Of a stretch of DNA of 64,000 nucleotides, positions 44,499 through 55,000 are shown piece after piece. Where the stretch lies: positions 124,001 to 188,000 of the forward strand of contig NZ_JBDJAW010000001.1 of assembly GCF_039649665.1 (NCBI RefSeq). The letters run 5' to 3'. The position numbers and the translations under genes were made by a program. Source of the stretch: Microbispora sp. ZYX-F-249 (GTDB taxonomy: Bacteria > Actinomycetota > Actinomycetes > Streptosporangiales > Streptosporangiaceae). The notes beneath the pieces were generated by a model. It was not told the DNA's origin. It made no database searches and worked only from the letters and a program-made list of their open reading frames with translations. Position 1 is the first letter of the stretch. Every line of letters begins with the position of its first letter.

Positions 44499-47400
44499 CA
44501 ATCTACGACCTGCCAGCTGATCTCGATGGTGGCTCCAGGCCGCTGGGCGGCGAGATCCGACAGTTCGGCCTGCAGGTCAGCGGCGGCTCTGGCGGCTGTC
44601 GTCCTGCGCCGGCCACTCGACCGGCGCTCCGGGTTGTCCACCGGCACCCGCGGGTCGCTGGTGACCGTAGTCAGGTCCACGTTCTCGGGTCCGGGAGAGG
44701 GCGGAGTGGGGGTGGGCGAAGGCGGCGTGGGCTGCCGATCCTGCTGGTTGCGCTTGATCAGCGCGGTGACCTCACGACGAGTATGGTCCAATGTTTCGAC
44801 CAGGTCAGCCGTTCGCTGGTCAGCACGGGCCACCCCACGCAGCGACTCCAGCAGGGCTTGACCCTCGGTGCCCTGCCCCGATGCGAGGTCCAGCGTGTCC
44901 CATGCGGCCCCGACCAGAGCCTGGGCGACGGCATTGGCCTTCTTGATGGACGTGCCGTACCGGTCCGGACTCACGGGGTCGAGGTCGAAACGGGCCAGCG
45001 TCTCGATGGTCTTCTTCGCCGAGGACGCCCCGGCGCCTGCCTGTCCGGTAGCCACAAGCGCCTTGAGCAACTCAAGGGAGCGGCGGGCGATGACGAGCCG
45101 TCCGCTCTCGTCTGTTTCATCCAAGCCGAGGAACGCGGTGTGGTGCTCCAACTGCTCAACCAGCCTGGCGGCCGTCTCTTGGTATTGCCGCGCGGCAGTG
45201 AGGATCTGCCGGGCGAACTGGTGCACCATGCGGCCACGCCGGAGCGTCGGTGCCTTGTCACCAAAGATGGTCTCGTATCGCTCCCGCGCGGTGTTCCAGT
45301 CATGCTCGCTGGGCAGTGGCTGGCTGCGCAGCGCGTCTCCTGGCTTGATCTGCGCCAGTTCGGGCGCGGGGTCGAGCGGAACTCCGCCGCGTACCCACAC
45401 CCGGTCGTCCATCTCGGCGAAGGAGGCGGCAACCAGGTTGGCCAGGAACGGCTCCAGGCCACGCTTTTCCGGCTTGTCCATCCAGTCGATCAGGTGAATC
45501 AGGCTCAGATCCCCGGTGATGCCCTCGGTCTGCGCCATACGCCGGAAATGGTCAGCCCAGCGGTGGGACAGCTCGAAGTACGCCTCCTTCTGCTGTCCGA
45601 GCCCGAGGGGCCCTGCCACCCGCTCCATCAGCTTGCGGTCCTTCAGCGGCACTTCCACACGCCCGTCCCGCGCCTCCGCAGCGGCCCGTACGTACGTGAA
45701 GACCGTCTTGGCGTCGCTCGGCTTCACCGCGACCCTGCTGCCGTCCGGGTCGAGATTCGGATGCTCCGGGAACTGGGCAGCCAGTAGTTTGCCGGCGACC
45801 GCCCGGATGGCCTCATGCATCGACTGCCCGAACGAAAGGGTCAGATTGCCAACGTCACGTAACGACACAAGGTGGTCGTCGAAGCCCACTTCGACATCGG
45901 CCTCCATCTGCTTGGCCAAACCGTACGCCTGCTTGAAGGCCCCCTTCACATGCTTGAGCAGCGCCAGCTTCTGGCTCTCCAGAAGCCCCTTCGCCCGGGC
46001 CCGGTTGTCCGGGCTAAGGTGTGCCGCGTACTGCGTGGCGAACCGCTTGTCATCCGAGAGCGCCTTGTCGATGATCACGAGCCGTTTGAAGTCGTCCAGC
46101 CGTTGGGCCGACAGGTGCGTCGGCACCCAGGCGACCGTCCGGGTGCGTTCGCGTTGCCGCTCGCCCAGGGCACGCAAGCGGTTGATGTCATCGACCGGAC
46201 CGTAGTCGTTCTCGTCGAAAGGCAGGTCGATGATGATCCGCCACTGGCCATCGATCTGCGGCTGCAGATCATGGTCAAGCAGTTCGTCCTCGTCCGCGAT
46301 GTTCCCGAAGATGACCTCAACCGAGCGGTTGGAACCACGCCACACGAAGCGCAGCTCGTCGGCACCGAGCCGGCCGTCGGGGTGGTCGACACCCAGTTCC
46401 TCGATGAGCAGCTTTTTGGCGAGCGCGATCCGGTTGCCGGGGTTGTTGTTGACGGCGGCATTGGCGATGACCGTGTCGACGTCGATGCCCGCGAGCTCCA
46501 GCCGCACCCCCGCGTTGGCGCCGGCGCCAGTCTCCTTGATCTCGGGGAAGCGAGCGGCCCATTCGGCCACCTTGTTCTTGATGATGCCGACCTCGCTGCC
46601 CGGGATCGGCGCCGTCACCGAGCCGTAGTTGAGCGCGCCGAGGCGGCGGATTGTCAGGTCGCTGAGCGCGGGGACGCTGGGAGCGAGCGCGGACAGCAGC
46701 AGGGTGCACACGAGCTGGTTGTCGCCGACGAACACCTTGCAGCGCTGGGCAAGCTGCGGGTCGGTGATGGTCTCGGGCCGGTGCAGGTATTGCTCGACCT
46801 CGTCCTCGGTGACCCCCGCGGAGGTCAGCAGGTAGGGCCGCAGCTTGGTCTTGTACAGCTTGTCGGCGGCCTCAAAGACCACTTTCAGGCTGTCGACGAA
46901 CGGCTTGTCGCCACCGTCGGCGATCACCGGGTACAGCTCGCCCACCGGGATGAGCTGCCCCAGCCGCAGGTCGTCGCGATGGTTTGCAAGCAGCTGGCCC
47001 ATCAGCTTCAGACCAGTGCGAGAGCGCTGCAGGGCCGAGGAGATATGGACCAGGGTGTCCATGAAGGCGGGCGAGAACGGGTAGGTCAGGCGGAACGATT
47101 CCTCGTCCGCCCCTGTCGTCCCCTGCTCGGACCCCAGCAGCGTGTCCCACACCTGCAGACCGACCTTCTTGGTCTGCGCGAAAGCCTCGTCGATCAGCGC
47201 CGCCTTACCCTCCTTGGGCTTGAGCAGGCGAGCGTGGGCGATCTGCGGGAGGTTACGGTCTTCTAAAGTGATCTTGTCGAAGCGTCCAGAGGCCAGGTTC
47301 AGCGTGTCCTGGATCGACGCCTCCGCGGCACCGGCGTCCAGTTCCTCGCCGACCAGTTCCCGCAGGTCACGCTGGCGCGCGATGAACGACACTACGGGGA

Positions 47401-48364
47401 TCGCGCGCCGGGCGTCTCCGCCTTCCACAAAGTTGGTGATCTTGCTGGCTTCGCGGGCCACGAACTTCTGGTCATGGATGAGCGTCGCCAGCCAGAGGAT
47501 CAACTCGTCGAGGAACAGGATCAGACCGTCATAGCCGAGGGACTTGGCGTGCTGAGCGATCACGGACAGGCCGGCGTCCAGCGAGATGAAGCCGTGCTCA
47601 TCCTCGGCCGCCTTCTGCGCGAACCCCGGCAGCAGGCTCGTGCTCGCGTCCTGCACCAGCTTGGCCCGCAGCTCTGCCGGGGTGGTCGGGTGCACCAGGT
47701 TCAGCGCCTCGCCGCCGTCGTGCGACTCCTCCGCGGCCAGCGCCTGGTCGAGCAATTCGGGTGTCCAGGCGAACGACTCTCCCCACTCGTCGTCCTCACC
47801 GTCGTCGCCACCGAGGCCGCTGATGACCGCGGTGTCTCCCATCCGAGCGCGCATCGCGCGGATGTCGGTGAAAAGCGCGTCGGTCCGGTAGACCTGCGGC
47901 GTCGGAGCGTCGGGGTGTAACTTCTTGATGTGGCTGACGTAGCCGCCCAGCACCCTTTGCTCCATGGCCTTCGCGCCGAGCATGTGGTACGGCACGAGCA
48001 GGAACTTCTTGCCGTCGCTGACCAGCCACTCGTGCTTGGTCAGCACCTTGTCGAATTCCCCCATGGCGCGGGCCGTCCGGTTGCCGCTAAGCAGCGCGTA
48101 CAGCACGGCCATAAAGTGCGACTTACCCGAGCCGAACGATCCGTGCAGGTAGGCCGCCTTCGACGTGTGCCCGTCGAGCGCCGACTTGATCAGCCCGAGC
48201 GCTTCGTCGAAGTTCTCCAGCAGTCGCTCGGTGACCACGTACTCCTTGAGCGCGTGCTCGGCGCCCTCGGGAGTCACCGCCTCGGCAAGACGCAGCACGA
48301 AGTCGGAGGTGGAGATCGACTCCTTGATGTCGATGACGTCGCGGAGCAACGGCTGCTGTGCCAT
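44498..48364 (-). CDS. pglY: BREX type 2 PglY, large P-loop ATPase
   Basis: A 1288-residue ATPase. The Walker A sequence [21 protein letters not shown] lies at residues 72-92, with a Walker-B-like [18 protein letters not shown] further on. Length and order fit PglY of Streptomyces, the type 2 counterpart of BrxC. Mutation of the P-loop in that protein abolishes phage defence, which is literature knowledge. The start has GAGGGAGAG upstream and lies 21 bases after the pglX stop, the largest gap in the operon. Confidence 0.93.
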   Translation of the reverse strand: MAQQPLLRDVIDIKESISTSDFVLRLAEAVTPEGAEHALKEYVVTERLLENFDEALGLIKSALDGHTSKAAYLHGSFGSGKSHFMAVLYALLSGNRTARAMGEFDKVLTKHEWLVSDGKKFLLVPYHMLGAKAMEQRVLGGYVSHIKKLHPDAPTPQVYRTDALFTDIRAMRARMGDTAVISGLGGDDGEDDEWGESFAWTPELLDQALAAEESHDGGEALNLVHPTTPAELRAKLVQDASTSLLPGFAQKAAEDEHGFISLDAGLSVIAQHAKSLGYDGLILFLDELILWLATLIHDQKFVAREASKITNFVEGGDARRAIPVVSFIARQRDLRELVGEELDAGAAEASIQDTLNLASGRFDKITLEDRNLPQIAHARLLKPKEGKAALIDEAFAQTKKVGLQVWDTLLGSEQGTTGADEESFRLTYPFSPAFMDTLVHISSALQRSRTGLKLMGQLLANHRDDLRLGQLIPVGELYPVIADGGDKPFVDSLKVVFEAADKLYKTKLRPYLLTSAGVTEDEVEQYLHRPETITDPQLAQRCKVFVGDNQLVCTLLLSALAPSVPALSDLTIRRLGALNYGSVTAPIPGSEVGIIKNKVAEWAARFPEIKETGAGANAGVRLELAGIDVDTVIANAAVNNNPGNRIALAKKLLIEELGVDHPDGRLGADELRFVWRGSNRSVEVIFGNIADEDELLDHDLQPQIDGQWRIIIDLPFDENDYGPVDDINRLRALGERQRERTRTVAWVPTHLSAQRLDDFKRLVIIDKALSDDKRFATQYAAHLSPDNRARAKGLLESQKLALLKHVKGAFKQAYGLAKQMEADVEVGFDDHLVSLRDVGNLTLSFGQSMHEAIRAVAGKLLAAQFPEHPNLDPDGSRVAVKPSDAKTVFTYVRAAAEARDGRVEVPLKDRKLMERVAGPLGLGQQKEAYFELSHRWADHFRRMAQTEGITGDLSLIHLIDWMDKPEKRGLEPFLANLVAASFAEMDDRVWVRGGVPLDPAPELAQIKPGDALRSQPLPSEHDWNTARERYETIFGDKAPTLRRGRMVHQFARQILTAARQYQETAARLVEQLEHHTAFLGLDETDESGRLVIARRSLELLKALVATGQAGAGASSAKKTIETLARFDLDPVSPDRYGTSIKKANAVAQALVGAAWDTLDLASGQGTEGQALLESLRGVARADQRTADLVETLDHTRREVTALIKRNQQDRQPTPPSPTPTPPSPGPENVDLTTVTSDPRVPVDNPERRSSGRRRTTAARAAADLQAELSDLAAQRPGATIEISWQVVD

Positions 48365-48385
48365 GGGTAGGTCGCTCTCCCTCGT

Positions 48386-51300
48386 CTACTTCTTCTTCGT
48401 ACGGCTGCCGCGGACCGGCTTGGCCGGCATCCACTTGCGCAGGTCGTCGTCGGTCAGCCCGTGCTCACCCTGGATCTGCTGGCGGTAGGCCGCGAAGAAG
48501 TCCGCCGGGGAGCCGCTGTACATGATGTCGAACTCGTTGTGCCACTGGTAGAGCCATGGCTGGAGTTCGAGCAGGCCGGCCAGGAACGGGGTGATCTCCT
48601 CGGTGGACAGGGCGTGGTTGGTGAAGTACGTGGCCAACGCCTGTGCCTGCTCCCGATGGTCCCAGCCCGCCCAGCCGTACAAGTCCGGGGTCTGAGTGTT
48701 GACCATTCCGTAGGAGATGAACCGTTCCTTCGGCACATCCAGCTTGCCGCGCGCGGACCAGTAGGAGCCGCGCAGGAAGTCGGCCGAGGTGTACTTCGGC
48801 GGAACCGGGATCGAATCCCGGATCTGCCGCTTGGTCTTAATCTGGGGGTCGTTGGAGAACTCGGGCGCGGCGTCCTCCTGACGCTGCAGATCCCAGACCT
48901 CCTCCCAGTCGGCCCGCTTCTTCAGCCCGCTCGGCTTGTAGCGGAGCGCGGCCAGGAACGGAACGTGCTCGGTGGAGAGCAGTTCGGAGACGACCGCGAG
49001 TAGATCCCGGCGCGGGGCGTAGAGGGCGGCGACGGAGACGAAGTCGTCGTCCCGGGAGAGTGTGTCAACCAGGCGCGGCAGGGTGAGGATGGTCGGCTGC
49101 CCATTCTCGTCGTACCAGTGCTCGCGCGCTTCGATCCGGTCCAGCAACCATGAGCGAAGCGCCTTCTCCTGAAGCGCGTCCCAGCCCTCGGTCGCCCACC
49201 GCCGCTTGTACTCCGGCCGCTCTACCATTCCGATCGCTCGGGATGACTCGATGGCCTCGATCCGCTTTTGGACGATCTGCTTGTATGGCTCCGGCCAGTG
49301 AGCTGGGATCTCCTCAACGGACGTGAAGCCGTATCCCTTGAACCACCCCTCTGAAGCCTCGCCCTTGGCTACGCGACGAGCGAGCACAATTTCAAAGGCA
49401 CGCTCACCGAGGGTAAGGTCAGGCACATCGCCTTGAGTAGCGCGCAGATCCTCGGAATGCAGATTGTAGAGTGCGTAGACCTGCCAATCCAACTCCTCCT
49501 GTAGCGCGATCATGCGGCTGCGAATGAACTCCCACCTGGCCTTGGCCTCACGCAGGGCCCCGGCGGTGGGAATTCCAGCGGCGACCACCGCAGCGGGAGT
49601 GGTCGTGGCGAGTTGTTGCGCGAGAGCGTCGATGGCAGTGGCGAGTTCCGTGGGGTATCCGGCAGGAAGTGGGAACTCTTGAAGTTTGGTGCCAGTGAAC
49701 TCGTAATGCGTCATCCACGCCTCGGACACCCAGCGATTGCCGCCTCCGCTGTTGTTGTCCATGCCCCCCTTCGCCTGGCTCACCATCTTGAGCCAGAAGC
49801 CAGCGGTGGAGCTGTTGAGAAGGCCGAGCAAACGCAGGTGTTCCTCCTCGCTCGCCCCCTCCCGGAGCTTGATCACCGGTGCGGACTGCTTGAACACCTT
49901 CCCGCCTCGGTCCAACACGAAGTGGTTCAACCTCGACACGAACGAGAACGCGATGCCTAGCGGCACCGAATATCGTTCAGGATGCCAGCGACTCCACTCA
50001 TACCAAGTAAGACCGATTTCCTCATGGGTGCCTCCTGGCTCCCGTCGTTGCCGCAGAAGAGAGCGAAAGCTCCAAAAAAGCGGCTCTATGTCACCGGTCA
50101 ACTCGGCCTTGAGGTCGCTCCCGTACGGGAACAACGACTCGGTTTCCGACGAGACGTTCCAGTCCCGAACAGCGTCGCCCTCGACCAGGGGAACTACATG
50201 GCAGCTGTCTACGCCATATCGCTTCCAAGAGCCGACAGGACCAAAGTAGGCGGCGTCATTGCCAGTATGCGTGTAACGGCCGATAGCTCGACGTTGACTA
50301 GCCAGTCGATCAACCGAAGCTGAACCGAGCTGCTCGACCATCTCCAGACCGCCATCGACGAGAATCCACGGCTGCTTCCCGAAGTAGCGGTCTCGACCCA
50401 GGTCGTCCACAGACACCCACTGGCTAACTGAACCCGGTTTGTCGATCTGGTCAACGATGGCGCTCCAGACCGGTCCGTCTTCACCGTTCTCCGGAATAGA
50501 TAGCTCATCCTGAATTCCCCGGACAGTACGGACCGTCTCCGAACGACCGCTACCCGTCCGACGCTTGCCGATAAGAATGACCGTTGGCGTGCCATGCCCG
50601 GGGATGTAGGCGCCCGAAGTGTCGATGACCTCAGTCAATTCCACCTTGTGTGCGAAGAATTCCTCAATCAGCTTTGTGCCGAACTCCCGCTTCATGAACG
50701 AGTCCGCAGTAATCTGACCGACCATTCCGTATCCGCGCCCATCTTCGTCGCCTTGCTTGGCCAGTTCAAAGAAGCGCTGCGCGAACGGCACGGACAGCGC
50801 ATATTGAAGAGTGCAGGCGTCGTACAGCTCCCGGTAGAGCCCGTTCAGCTTCTTATCTTTGACCGTGATGTACGGCGGGTTGCCCACCACCACGTGGTAG
50901 CGGCCCGGCTCCAAGATGCGAGGGTGCTCGTGCACGTCCTCCGTCGCGTATGCGAAATCGGCGAGCGGATCACCCGGCACTTCGTCACCCAAAGTCAGCG
51001 CTAGTTGCCGAGCCTTGATCAGCGAGTCGCCGACGGCCAAGTGGATCGGCCAGTCGTACTTGGCGGCCTCCTTCATCGTCCGCACGCCGGCAGCGGCCAT
51101 CGCCGCAACCAACAGCCGAAACCGAGCGATAGCGACCGCGAACGGGTTGAGGTCCACTCCGTGAACCGAGTCGAGCGCAGCCCTCACCTGCTCGTGCCGG
51201 TCCCGGCCGGGCTGGCGCTCGCCGTACAGCCGGATAAGGCGCCGGAAGGCGCCGAGCACAAAGTGCCCGGAGCCGCAGGTCGGGTCGATCATCTTCAGCT

Positions 51301-52003
51301 CTTCATACCCGAATTCCCGGATCGCCGGGTCCATAGTCCGGTTAAGGATGAACTCCTCGACGAACTCGGGGGTCTGAAGGAGCGCATACGTCTTCCGTGC
51401 GTCCTCGGACATCCACTGGTACAGGTCGCCGAGGAACCGTGTGTCCCAGCCCTCGGTGCCGTCCTCGTTCAGCGGATCGGTGAAATCGTGGACCAGCTCG
51501 CCTGTCTCGTCTCGCTCGCGCCAGAACTCGACCAGTTCGCGCGCCCCGTCGTGCGACAACGGGATCTGGAACAGCGGGTTGTGCCTGCGGCTGAACAGCA
51601 GCTCGCCCGCCTGCCCCTCCCCCAGTTCGAAGAAGGACCGCTCCAACCATCCGCGATAGGTCGGGTCCGGGTCCTCCTCGACATATGCCTCGTACCGGGC
51701 CTGCGCGAGATCACGCCGTTCAGCATCGGGCGCCGTCAGGTACGGCTCGGGGATCAGCCGGTTGTCCTCGCAGAAGCGGACGAACACCGTGCCCAGCACC
51801 CACGCCACCGCGACCTGCGTCACCCGCTCGTCCAGCCAGGAGCCCCAGGTCGCAGCCGTCCGCCCCAGCTTCCGGGCCTCGTCGTATTCGGCCCGCAGCC
51901 GCGCCCCGACCTCCGACACGGCCTTGACCTGCCTGGCGAGGTCGGCCTCGGCTGCCTTGACCTGTGCCTTCAGGTCATCCCGCAGCCGCTCACTGTCGAT
52001 CAC
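48386..52003 (-). CDS. pglX: BREX type 2 PglX, adenine-specific DNA methyltransferase
   Basis: A 1205-residue methyltransferase. SAM-binding motif I is MIDPTCGSGHFVLGAF (Asp240 on) and catalytic motif IV is VVVGNPPYITVKD (NPPY at 375-378), typical of N6-adenine enzymes. The N-terminal part (WGSWLDERVTQVAVAWVLGTVFVRFCEDN) and a long C-terminal target-recognition region match PglX. It marks host DNA and takes part in blocking phage. The GTG at 52003 overlaps the pglW stop as GTGA with GGGAGA upstream. The C-terminus is lysine-rich (RGSRTKKK). Confidence 0.94.
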   Translation of the reverse strand: MIDSERLRDDLKAQVKAAEADLARQVKAVSEVGARLRAEYDEARKLGRTAATWGSWLDERVTQVAVAWVLGTVFVRFCEDNRLIPEPYLTAPDAERRDLAQARYEAYVEEDPDPTYRGWLERSFFELGEGQAGELLFSRRHNPLFQIPLSHDGARELVEFWRERDETGELVHDFTDPLNEDGTEGWDTRFLGDLYQWMSEDARKTYALLQTPEFVEEFILNRTMDPAIREFGYEELKMIDPTCGSGHFVLGAFRRLIRLYGERQPGRDRHEQVRAALDSVHGVDLNPFAVAIARFRLLVAAMAAAGVRTMKEAAKYDWPIHLAVGDSLIKARQLALTLGDEVPGDPLADFAYATEDVHEHPRILEPGRYHVVVGNPPYITVKDKKLNGLYRELYDACTLQYALSVPFAQRFFELAKQGDEDGRGYGMVGQITADSFMKREFGTKLIEEFFAHKVELTEVIDTSGAYIPGHGTPTVILIGKRRTGSGRSETVRTVRGIQDELSIPENGEDGPVWSAIVDQIDKPGSVSQWVSVDDLGRDRYFGKQPWILVDGGLEMVEQLGSASVDRLASQRRAIGRYTHTGNDAAYFGPVGSWKRYGVDSCHVVPLVEGDAVRDWNVSSETESLFPYGSDLKAELTGDIEPLFWSFRSLLRQRREPGGTHEEIGLTWYEWSRWHPERYSVPLGIAFSFVSRLNHFVLDRGGKVFKQSAPVIKLREGASEEEHLRLLGLLNSSTAGFWLKMVSQAKGGMDNNSGGGNRWVSEAWMTHYEFTGTKLQEFPLPAGYPTELATAIDALAQQLATTTPAAVVAAGIPTAGALREAKARWEFIRSRMIALQEELDWQVYALYNLHSEDLRATQGDVPDLTLGERAFEIVLARRVAKGEASEGWFKGYGFTSVEEIPAHWPEPYKQIVQKRIEAIESSRAIGMVERPEYKRRWATEGWDALQEKALRSWLLDRIEAREHWYDENGQPTILTLPRLVDTLSRDDDFVSVAALYAPRRDLLAVVSELLSTEHVPFLAALRYKPSGLKKRADWEEVWDLQRQEDAAPEFSNDPQIKTKRQIRDSIPVPPKYTSADFLRGSYWSARGKLDVPKERFISYGMVNTQTPDLYGWAGWDHREQAQALATYFTNHALSTEEITPFLAGLLELQPWLYQWHNEFDIMYSGSPADFFAAYRQQIQGEHGLTDDDLRKWMPAKPVRGSRTKKK

Positions 52004-55000
52004 TTGGCGTCTCCCGATCGCATCGTCCTTAAGTGCTCGCCACCTCGATGGGTGTTCCGCACCCACGAGTCCGGCAGCTCGATCCACTCACCCAGCCCGG
52101 CCTGATACGGCACGGCCACCGTGCCGAGCCGCGGCTCCCGCGCAGCATCACTCTGCGGACACAACAGCCACAAGCCCCGCCGGCCCAGGCGAGCCGCGGC
52201 CGCCAGTCGGTCCAGGACGCCCATCGCGTCGTACCGGGCGAACGCTCCGGCGTCCGTCAGCAGTACCGGCCCGGACCCATCGTCGAGCTGGTCCTTGATC
52301 TGCGGTTCGATCCGGCCCCAGGCCGTGCGTGCGTATTCGGCGAACTTCAGCGCCGCCTTCGTGCCAGACTCAGCGGCATCGGCTCGCAGGATCGTCTCCC
52401 ACGTCGGCTTGGTTCCCGGCGGCACCAAATCGTGCATGACCTCAAGGAACAGCTCCGTCACCGAGGTGACCTCGGCTCCGAACCTGTCACCTGTGAGTTC
52501 GGCCACCGCCACCTGGCTCAGTCCGGCCCGCACGGTGAGGACCCGGAACCCGTCCCGCCGAGACGACATGGTGAGGCGCTCCTCCGCGCGCACCGCATTC
52601 GCGAGCTGCGGATCGTCGGCGTACCGGTCGGCAGCGCTCAGTCGCGTCGCCAGCCGCCAGGCACCGACCGACAGGTAGCTGGAAGCCTGATCCATGCGGG
52701 TAGGCAAATAGCGGGCCGTCCTGGTGTCCTCACGGGTGGACAGCGTGAGCTCGAATCCCGCCTCACGCAGAGCTTTGGTCAGCAGACCTCCGGTGGGGAG
52801 GTCCGGCTGACCCTGATAGGTGATCTCCGGGAACCGCGCGAGCACCCGCTCATGGACATCAGCCACAGTCAGGCCAGGCTGGCGCTCCTCGGGCACGCCC
52901 GGGATGAGGCGGACCAGGCCCGCCTGCGTAAGCCGCAGCGCCCGCACCAGTGGCAGATCACGGGGATAGATTTCCAGCCGAGGTGTGGCAGCTGCGTTCC
53001 GTGACGCGGCGGCGGCCAGAGCGACCATGCGGCGCTCATCCCATTCGATCGTGCCGGGCGGCGGGGTGATCGCGCCGAGCTCGCTCAGCACGATGGTCGC
53101 TGTCGGCAGCGTGTCGAGCTTGGCCAGCCGGTCGGCGACCTTGCCCAGCCGCTGGGCGTAGTCGAGCAGGCCGGGGGCGGAAGGGGTGTCGGGATCTTCG
53201 TTGTCCCCGACCTCCAGGGCCAGCAGGCCCGCACCCAGTGCCTCGTGCGTGGCCTCACGGTTGGGCAGGTGCTGGAACTGACTGCTAGCCGGATCGAGCT
53301 GCTCAATCTCGACCACGGCCCGGACTGCCGCAAGCGCCAGCGCCCTGCGTCGCTCGCGCCCCTGCAGACGCGTGCCTCGCCGTACCGCCAGCGTGTCGGC
53401 GATCTCAGCGGCGGAGGCCACCCGTCCCATCCCGGCCAGCAGTTCAAGGATCTCTTCCCGCAGCGCGGCGACAGCCGGGAGCTTCTGCCACCGCAGGCGC
53501 TGGGTCTTCAGCATCTGCGGAATACGGCCGGCGCTGAGCCCCAGCGCCTCCGCGACGTCCTTCTGCTTGGGCCACACACCGATGTGCCCGGGCAGTTGGC
53601 CGTGTTCGTTGGGCAGGCGCAGCAGCAGCCGCACCATCTCCACCTCGTTGCCGTTCGACCCGTTCTTCTTCAGTTGGGGAACGAACAGCGTGGCCAGGGT
53701 GTCGAGGCTGACCGAGCGCAGGGTGCGCTGGGGCAGCATGTCGGCGTTCTCGCCCGTGGCCAGGGTGCTCACGAGGGAGGCCTCTACAGCACTGAGCTGT
53801 TTCAGCTCCTCGTCGGCCTTTCGGCGCCCCTCCGGGCTGAGCGGGGAGACCGGGATCAGGCGCAGCCGCTCGCCCCACTCACGCTGACGGCGCTGGATCT
53901 CGTTGCGGGTCTTCGCTCCCAAGCCGGGAGCGTTGACCAGGTTGCGCTGGCTGAAGTCGAGCAGCCCTCCCACCGTGGTGACGCCCAAGCCGTACAGGAA
54001 GGATTCGGCGGCCGGGGTGAGGCCCGCGGCTGATAGGTGTGTGTCGCGGGTGGCTTCGGCGGCGAGCCGATCGCGCTGCTGCTCGGCGGACTCCGGCTCG
54101 GCGTCGGCGATCGACGGGGCAGGGACGTCATCGGACGAGGGATGCCGGGAGATCCGAGGCACGGATGGCGTGGTCTCCGCCATGTCCAGGAAGATCTTCT
54201 TCCAGGCGTCCCGCATCGGCTTGAGCTCAGCGAATCGCTGTGCGACATCACGGTGCAGGGCCTTCCGGAAGAAGGCAGCCAACCCGTCGCGGATCGCGGG
54301 GTCGAAGGCGTCTAAGGCGATCGACGGGAATGGGTGATCCTTCGGGTCGGTCTGGCGGGCGGAGACCTTGCCGTCACCCCACTGCGGTAGCTCGCCCGAA
54401 GCCATCTCATGCAGGGTCACGGCGACGGCATAGCGCTCGGCATGAGCGTCGTAGACCGAGCGGGTCAGCGTCCCGATGAACGGGTCGAGATAGCCATCCG
54501 TGCCCGCGTCGGTCTCCTGCACCGGGTATCCGGCCAGCGAGAAGTCGATCATCACCAGCTCGCGGGTGCGATTGGGACGCACCCGGATCGCGATGTTGTC
54601 CGGCTTGATGTCACGGTGCCAGACGCCTTCGCCCTCCAGGAAGTCGACCGCGCCGAACAGGTAGTCGCCGTAGGCCTCCAGCTGGTCGACCTGGAGGCGA
54701 CCACCCTCGCGGAGCTGTCGCGCCACGGTCTCCTCGCGACGGCGGCCCACGCCACCCGGCTCCATCGCGGCATCGGGGTCGCGCTCGTCGCCGACGTACT
54801 CCAAGGCCAGCGTTGTGCGGCCACCGATGATTAGTGGCTCGGGCTCCACGAGCCGGATGATCCGCGAGTCGGGCCGTAGCCGCCCCAGCACCTCAGCCTC
54901 GCGGACCAGGACGTCACCGCGGTTGTCGGACAGGGCCACCTTCAGTACAGCGAAGCCGCCTCGTGCCTTAGCCAGCAGATCGCGTACGAGAAAGGCTCGG